NCBI RefSeq assembly: GCF_038066635.1
Contig: NZ_JBBUTI010000010.1
Span: 62,001-126,000, forward strand
DNA length: 64,000 nucleotides
Source of the DNA: Ideonella margarita
GTDB lineage: Bacteria; Pseudomonadota; Gammaproteobacteria; Burkholderiales; Burkholderiaceae_C
Direction of reading: 5' to 3'
The translations under genes were made by a program, and so were the position numbers. Positions 59,990-64,000 of the stretch are shown one piece after another. How positions within the stretch are numbered: the first letter of the stretch is position 1; each line of letters begins with the position of its first letter. The notes below the pieces were generated by a model that was given only the letters and a program-made list of their open reading frames with translations, was not told where the DNA came from and did not search any database.

Positions 59990-60832
59990 ATGCCCGCAAC
60001 CATCAACACCAACGTTGCTTCGCTGAATGCGCAGCGCAATTTCGCTACCTCTCAAAGCTCGCTGTCGACCTCGATGCAGCGGCTGTCGTCGGGCTTGCGG
60101 ATCAATTCCGCCAAGGACGACGCCGCCGGTCTGGCGATCGCCGAACGCATGCAAGCCCAGGTCAAGGGCATGAACGTGGCCATCCGCAATGCCAACGACG
60201 GTGTGTCGCTGGTGCAGACGGCAGAAGGCGCGCTTTCCAAGGTCGGCGATTCGCTGCAGCGCATGCGTGAGCTGGCGGTGCAGGCGCGCAACGCCACCAA
60301 CTCCAGCTCGGACCGCGACTCGCTGAACAAGGAGTTCTCGGCCCTGCAGAAGGAAATGACCCGCGTGCTGGGTGGCACCAGCTTCAACGGCAAGCACATG
60401 CTGGGCGCCGATGGCACCACGCTGCAGTTCCAGGTGGGCGCCAACGTGACCGACGACGACATGATCTCGGTGAAGACCACCGACATGACGTCTGATGCCG
60501 ACATCAAGGCCGTGACCACCGGCGTGTCGATCGATGGCGACGCCACGGTGTCGGACATCGGTGACGTGATCAGCGCGATCGACACCGCCATCAACACGGT
60601 GAACGACCAGCGTGCCGAGTTCGGTGCAGCCCAGAGCCGGTTCGAGTCGGTGATCTCCAGCCTGCAGCAAGGCGTGGAAGCCCAGAGCGCCGCCCGCAGC
60701 CGGATCATGGACGCGGACTTCGCGCAGGAAACCGCCAACATGAGCCGAGCGCAGATCCTGCAGCAGGCCGGCACGGCGATGATCGCCCAGGCGAACGCGT
60801 TGCCGCAGAACGTCCTGTCATTGCTTCGATGA
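59990..60832 (+). CDS. fliC: flagellin FliC (first of three)
   Basis: 280 residues; AAGGAG six bases upstream of the spacer to ATG at 59990. N-terminal D0/D1 ('INTNVASLNAQRNFATSQSS', 'SSGLRINSAKDDAAGLAIAE') and C-terminal D1/D0 ('QSAARSRIMDADFAQETANM', 'SRAQILQQAGTAMIAQANAL') are complete, while the surface-exposed middle (about residues 140-195) is very short. It builds the filament. The C-terminus ends 'PQNVLSLLR'. Nearly identical to the next flagellin except for a few middle and terminal residues. Ser/Thr-rich middle part could be glycosylated. Confidence 0.97.
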   Translation: MPATINTNVASLNAQRNFATSQSSLSTSMQRLSSGLRINSAKDDAAGLAIAERMQAQVKGMNVAIRNANDGVSLVQTAEGALSKVGDSLQRMRELAVQARNATNSSSDRDSLNKEFSALQKEMTRVLGGTSFNGKHMLGADGTTLQFQVGANVTDDDMISVKTTDMTSDADIKAVTTGVSIDGDATVSDIGDVISAIDTAINTVNDQRAEFGAAQSRFESVISSLQQGVEAQSAARSRIMDADFAQETANMSRAQILQQAGTAMIAQANALPQNVLSLLR

Positions 60833-60838
60833 CACTGC

Positions 60839-60944
60839 GGCGACCCGCATAGGTGGGTCGCCTGGATCGTCCTCTGGCAGAGGACCCCCCGTGACTGCAC
60901 CTGGCTGAAGGACCCGCAAGGGACCTTCAGCCTGCAGGTTCTTT
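60839..60944 (+). terminator. three consecutive hairpins after fliC1
   Basis: Hairpin 1: GGCGACCC (60839-60846) / GGGTCGCC (60855-60862). Hairpin 2: GTCCTCT (60869-60875) / AGAGGAC (60879-60885). Hairpin 3: CTGAAGG-A-CCC (60905-60915) with a GCAA loop and GGG-A-CCTTCAG (60920-60930), followed eight bases later by TTCTTTT. The set probably ends or stabilises the fliC1 message. Confidence 0.6.
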
Positions 60945-60952
60945 TAAAAAAG

Positions 60953-60983
60953 TTCTCAAGTTGAGAAAGCGGCTTTCCGATAC
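60953..60983 (+). promoter_or_regulatory. sigma-28-like promoter of fliC2 with a 15-base palindrome over the -35
   Basis: TCAAG (60956-60960), 15-base spacer, TCCGATAC (60976-60983; six of eight consensus positions). The sequence TTCTCAAGTTGAGAA (60953-60967) is a perfect palindrome with one central base covering the -35, so a repressor or activator could compete with the polymerase. Confidence 0.55.
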
Positions 60984-61152
60984 CCAACACAACAGGACGT
61001 GATTTACACAGTTCTGCGGTCCGGTGAGACGGCCAAAGGTCAGGCGGCGAGCACAGCTCTCCACCCGATCGGAGGAGCACCTGGCGCTGGTCGATGAAAC
61101 GACGCCGGTGCTTTAACCGGAGACTTTTGGAACCTGTAATAGGAGTATCAAC

Positions 61153-61995
61153 ATGCCGCAAACCATCAACACCAACATCGCTTCGCTGAACGCTCAACGC
61201 AACCTGAGCTCGTCGCAAAGCTCGCTGTCGACTTCGATGCAACGCCTGTCTTCCGGCATGCGCATCAACTCGGCCAAGGACGATGCCGCCGGTCTGGCGA
61301 TCGCCGAACGCATGAATGCCCAGGTCAAGGGCATGAATGTGGCCATCCGCAACGCCAATGACGGCGTCTCGCTGGTGCAGACCGCAGAAGGCGCCCTCGC
61401 CAAGGTGGGTGATTCGCTGCAACGGATGCGTGAGCTGTCTGTCCAGGCCCGCAATGCCACCAACTCCAGCTCGGACCGCGATTCGCTGAACAAGGAATTC
61501 GGTCAGCTGCAGAAGGAAATCAACCGCGTGCTGGGTGGCACGGCCTTCAACGGCAAGCACATGCTGGGGGCAGACGCCACCAACATGACCTTCCAGGTCG
61601 GCGCCAACGTGACGGATGACGACATCATCCAGATCGAGACGACCGACATGACCTCGGACGCGGACATCAAGGCCGTGACCACCGGGGTGGCGATCGACGG
61701 CAATGCCACGGTCTCCGACATCGGCGATGTGATCAGCGCGATCGACACGGCCATCAACACCGTGAACGACCAGCGTGCCGACTTCGGTGCCGCCCAGAGC
61801 CGCTTCGAGGCGGTCATCTCGAACCTGCAGCAGTCGGTGGAAAACCAGTCCGCCGCCCGCAGCCGGATCATGGATGCGGACTTCGCGGTGGAAACCTCGA
61901 ACATGAGCCGAGCGCAGATCCTGCAGCAGGCCGGCACCGCGATGATTGCCCAGGCCAACCAGGCACCGCAGCAGGTCCTGCGTCTCCTGCAGTAA
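61153..61995 (+). CDS. fliC: flagellin FliC (second of three)
   Basis: 280 residues, with AGGAG eight bases before the ATG. The same domain arrangement as fliC1: 'MPQTINTNIASLNAQRNLSS', 'RINSAKDDAAGLAIAERMNA' and 'SRAQILQQAGTAMIAQANQA', ending 'QQVLRLLQ'. The short variable centre is near residues 140-195. It shares long identical stretches with fliC1, consistent with tandem duplication and possible recombination. It has its own promoter and a strong terminator. Confidence 0.97.
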   Translation: MPQTINTNIASLNAQRNLSSSQSSLSTSMQRLSSGMRINSAKDDAAGLAIAERMNAQVKGMNVAIRNANDGVSLVQTAEGALAKVGDSLQRMRELSVQARNATNSSSDRDSLNKEFGQLQKEINRVLGGTAFNGKHMLGADATNMTFQVGANVTDDDIIQIETTDMTSDADIKAVTTGVAIDGNATVSDIGDVISAIDTAINTVNDQRADFGAAQSRFEAVISNLQQSVENQSAARSRIMDADFAVETSNMSRAQILQQAGTAMIAQANQAPQQVLRLLQ

Positions 61996-62024
61996 GACTG
62001 ACCCCCAGGCGCCACCAGCGCCTG

Positions 62025-62070
62025 ATTCGCCCGCCATCGATTGAAGATGGCGGGCGAATTTGCTTTATTT
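62025..62070 (+). terminator. terminator after fliC2
   Basis: Perfect 14-base stem ATTCGCCCGCCATC (62025-62038) / GATGGCGGGCGAAT (62046-62059), 7-base loop, followed by TTGCTTTATTT. Confidence 0.85.
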
Positions 62071-62286
62071 CGCTGCTTTGCACAGGGGGCACCCTGTTCA
62101 GAATCACTCCAACGCCTCTCCATTTGGGATAGGCGTCGTCCGGAATCACTGCCGAGACGCGCGGTGCCGCAAGGTGCCACGTTCGACGGTGACCAGTACC
62201 GGGCTTGGAAGCCACGCGCAGTTCCGGCGTGGCCTCGAAGGTCCGGCACGTTCGCCGGGTGTGGTTGATTCTTGAGGAGTGCTCGC

Positions 62287-63132
62287 ATGCCACAGACGAT
62301 TAACACGAACCTCGCTTCGCTCAATGCGCAGCGAAACCTGAATTCCTCGCAGTCGTCACTCGCCACCTCGATGCAGCGACTGTCTTCGGGGATGCGGGTG
62401 AATTCCGCCAAGGATGACGCCGCCGGCCTGGCGATTGCCGAACGCATGAACGCGCAAGTGCGCGGCATGAACGTGGCAGTCCGCAATGCCAACGACGGCA
62501 TCTCGCTGGCGCAAACCGCAGAAGGCGCCCTCTCCAAGGTGGGCGACTCACTGCAGCGCATGCGGGAACTGGCTGTCCAGGCCCGCAATGCCACCAACTC
62601 CAGCTCGGACAAGGATTCCCTGAACAAGGAATTCGCCCAGCTGCAGAAGGAAATCAGCCGGGTGCTTGGCGGCACCAGCTTCAACGGCAAACACATTCTG
62701 GGCACCGACGCGACGACGCTGACCTTCCAGATCGGCGCCAATGTCACCGTGGACGACGTGATCGAGATCGATACCGTCAACATGGGCTCGGACACGACCA
62801 TCACGGCGGTCACCACCGGCGCCACGATCGGTGCCACGGCTGATGCCAGCGCCATCGCCACGGTCATCAGCAACATTGACGGCGCCATCAACACCGTCAA
62901 CGACACGCGAGCCACCTTCGGTGCCACGCAGAGTCGCTTCGACGCCATCATCTCCAACCTGCAGCAGTCGGTGGAGAACCAGGCGGCGGCGCGCAGCCGG
63001 ATCATGGATGCCGACTACGCGCAGGAAACGGCGAACATGAGTCGAGCGCAGATCTTGCAGCAGGCCGGCAATGCGATGGTGGCCCAGGCCAACCAGTTGC
63101 CGCAGCAGGTTTTGCGATTGCTGGGTCAATAA
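62287..63132 (+). CDS. fliC: flagellin FliC (third of three, more diverged)
   Basis: 281 residues from the ATG at 62287 (GAGGAG upstream). N- and C-terminal domains match the other two ('LNAQRNLNSSQSSLATSMQR', 'MDADYAQETANMSRAQILQQ'), but the middle differs ('VDDVIEIDTVNMGSDTTITA', 'GATIGATADASAIATVISNI') and the end is 'QQVLRLLGQ'. No sigma-28 sequence is evident in the 291 bases upstream, so expression control differs from fliC1 and fliC2. A strong terminator follows. Confidence 0.96.
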   Translation: MPQTINTNLASLNAQRNLNSSQSSLATSMQRLSSGMRVNSAKDDAAGLAIAERMNAQVRGMNVAVRNANDGISLAQTAEGALSKVGDSLQRMRELAVQARNATNSSSDKDSLNKEFAQLQKEISRVLGGTSFNGKHILGTDATTLTFQIGANVTVDDVIEIDTVNMGSDTTITAVTTGATIGATADASAIATVISNIDGAINTVNDTRATFGATQSRFDAIISNLQQSVENQAAARSRIMDADYAQETANMSRAQILQQAGNAMVAQANQLPQQVLRLLGQ

Positions 63133-63155
63133 GTCGAGACCAGGCATGCGATCAG

Positions 63156-63204
63156 GCCGCCGCGGCGCCATCCCCTGACGGGGTTGGCCGGCGGCGGCAT
63201 TTTT
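63156..63204 (+). terminator. terminator after fliC3
   Basis: Long GC-rich hairpin from 63156 to 63198 (outer arms GCCGCCGC... and ...GCGGCGGC, inner arms CCCC/GGGG) followed by ATTTTTGC. A small bulge is present, but the stem is very stable. Confidence 0.82.
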
Positions 63205-63216
63205 GCTGGAAAGGCC

Positions 63217-63243
63217 TCAAGTTCTTCCGGACCAGGCCGACAA
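63217..63243 (+). promoter_or_regulatory. sigma-28-like promoter of fliD
   Basis: TCAAG (63217-63221), 14-base spacer, GCCGACAA (63236-63243), seven of eight -10 positions. Start near 63250, about 22 bases before the fliD ATG at 63272. Confidence 0.6.
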
Positions 63244-63271
63244 CCCAGACAGACGACGCGAGGAAATAGTC

Positions 63272-64000
63272 ATGGCAGCCATCAGTTCACTGGGTGTGGG
63301 TTCCGGTCTCGATTCCGAGGGGATCATCTCTGCGCTGCTGGCTGTGGAGCGTCGCCCGATCGATCTGCTCAAGCAGCGCACCACCGATACCAATACGCAG
63401 CTGTCGTCCATCGGCAAGCTGCAAAGCCTCACCTCCACCATGACCGACAAGGCCAACGCCCTGTCGTCGGTCACCTTGTGGGGTCAGAAGACATTTGCCT
63501 CCGGGGACGCCACCGCCATCACCGGCAGCGCCACCTCGGCGGCCGTGGCCGGCCGGTATTCGGTCACCGTGGGCCAGCTGGCGTCGAGCCAGACGGTCAC
63601 GTCGAATGCCTTCGCGTCATCAAGCGCCACCTTGAATGAAGGCAGCCTGACGATCGAGCTGGGCGCCTGGGACGGCCCGCCCGCCACGCAGTTCTCGCCC
63701 AAGAGCGGTGCCTCGCCAACCACCATCACCATCGGTGCCGGTGAAACCAGCCTGAGCAAGATCCGCGACAAGATCAATGCCGCCAGCGCTGGCGTCACGG
63801 CCACCATCGTGAACGACGCCACCGGCGCGCGCTTGTCGCTGCGCTCAACGGCCACCGGTGAAGAAAACGGCTTCCGGATCTCGGCCGCCGAGACCACCGA
63901 TGACGGCGACGCCACCACCGGCTTGTCGGCCCTGGCCTACAGCCCGCTGACCGCCAGCACCACGATGACGCTGAACCAGTGGTCGAACAACGCCAAGGCG
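63272..64000 (+). CDS. fliD: flagellar filament cap protein FliD, 3' end outside window
   Basis: 243 codons to the window end. The N-terminus 'MAAISSLGVGSGLDSEGIIS', 'ALLAVERRPIDLLKQRTTDT' is the standard FliD_N (HAP2) motif, followed by 'NTQLSSIGKLQSLTSTMTDK' and 'TVGQLASSQTVTSNAFASSS' and 'ETSLSKIRDKINAASAGVTA'. It caps the growing filament and helps flagellin folding. GAGGAAA precedes the ATG. The frame is open to the last base. Confidence 0.95.
   Translation, partial: MAAISSLGVGSGLDSEGIISALLAVERRPIDLLKQRTTDTNTQLSSIGKLQSLTSTMTDKANALSSVTLWGQKTFASGDATAITGSATSAAVAGRYSVTVGQLASSQTVTSNAFASSSATLNEGSLTIELGAWDGPPATQFSPKSGASPTTITIGAGETSLSKIRDKINAASAGVTATIVNDATGARLSLRSTATGEENGFRISAAETTDDGDATTGLSALAYSPLTASTTMTLNQWSNNAKA

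Larger units (their letters stand above)
60833..61152 (+). other. fliC1-fliC2 intergenic region
   Basis: 320 bases holding the three hairpins, the fliC2 promoter with its overlapping palindrome and a leader of about 160 bases with AGGAG at 61141-61145. No additional gene is seen. Confidence 0.75.

Noticed and set aside
60052..62037. Very long open frame antisense to the first two flagellins (and a similar one at 61503-63005)
   Set aside because: It mirrors the codon pattern of duplicated GC-rich flagellin genes; no start site, domain or independent support.

Overview
The window is GC-rich (roughly two thirds G+C) and densely packed. Gene content points to a motile betaproteobacterium of the Burkholderiales (Leptothrix/Aquabacterium/Rubrivivax-like). 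The reasons are an FlhDC master regulator with a sigma-28 flagellar regulon, CheZ-type chemotaxis, NWETF-like receptor tails, a YufNOPQ-type purine ABC transporter and a Dpp peptide transporter. The genus is an inference. I saw no rRNA, tRNA, CRISPR array or intact insertion sequence.

Region 1 (1-17264) is mainly purine and nucleoside acquisition and breakdown. It starts with a LysR regulator (cut by the window edge), guanine deaminase and a complete BMP-type nucleoside ABC transporter closed by a strong terminator. A Rieske oxygenase and an adenosine/adenine deaminase follow as a translationally coupled pair. On the opposite strand lie an exported nucleosidase-like protein, an exported NUP-family protein and a TonB-dependent receptor. 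Together they could import nucleosides across the outer membrane, split them in the periplasm and pass bases to the ABC importer and deaminases. Between the halves sit unrelated small genes: a zinc-ribbon membrane protein, a Nudix hydrolase, an Fe_permease-like protein, an unusual GFA-amidase fusion and an Ala/Pro-rich membrane protein.

Region 2 (17295-29273) holds a YciH/SUI1 protein, a dipeptide ABC operon (dppA-dppBCDF) with an extra LivJ-type binding protein inserted in it, an acetyltransferase, a DOPA-dioxygenase-like enzyme and a large FtsX-type permease.

Region 3 (29292-50273) is a chemotaxis and motility block read mostly on the minus strand: flhDC, motAB, cheY, three separate CheZ-type phosphatases (one divergent), a second CheY, cheA, five methyl-accepting chemotaxis proteins, a secreted single-Cache protein and cheW. 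A NarL-type two-component pair is embedded on the plus strand. cheR and cheB are not in the window although three receptors carry the CheR/CheB-binding tail. Sigma-28-like promoters (TCAAG-N14/15-GCCGATAA type) can be read before motA, cheY, cheW, fliC1, fliC2 and fliD; two of them overlap the stop codon of the upstream gene.

Region 4 (50589-64000) is a flagellin and surface-glycan block. It contains a CDP-glycerol glycerophosphotransferase and its glycerol-3-phosphate cytidylyltransferase, a truncated pseB, a GT80-type sialyltransferase, a sugar O-methyltransferase, a pseudaminic-acid-type cytidylyltransferase (pseF), an OGT/SPINDLY-type glycosyltransferase, a GT2 glycosyltransferase, three tandem short flagellins and the start of fliD. 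The most interesting part is 50589-59727. It combines glycerophosphate, nonulosonic acid transfer and O-linked Ser/Thr glycosylation next to flagellins, with a local nonulosonate biosynthesis pathway that has visibly been deleted.
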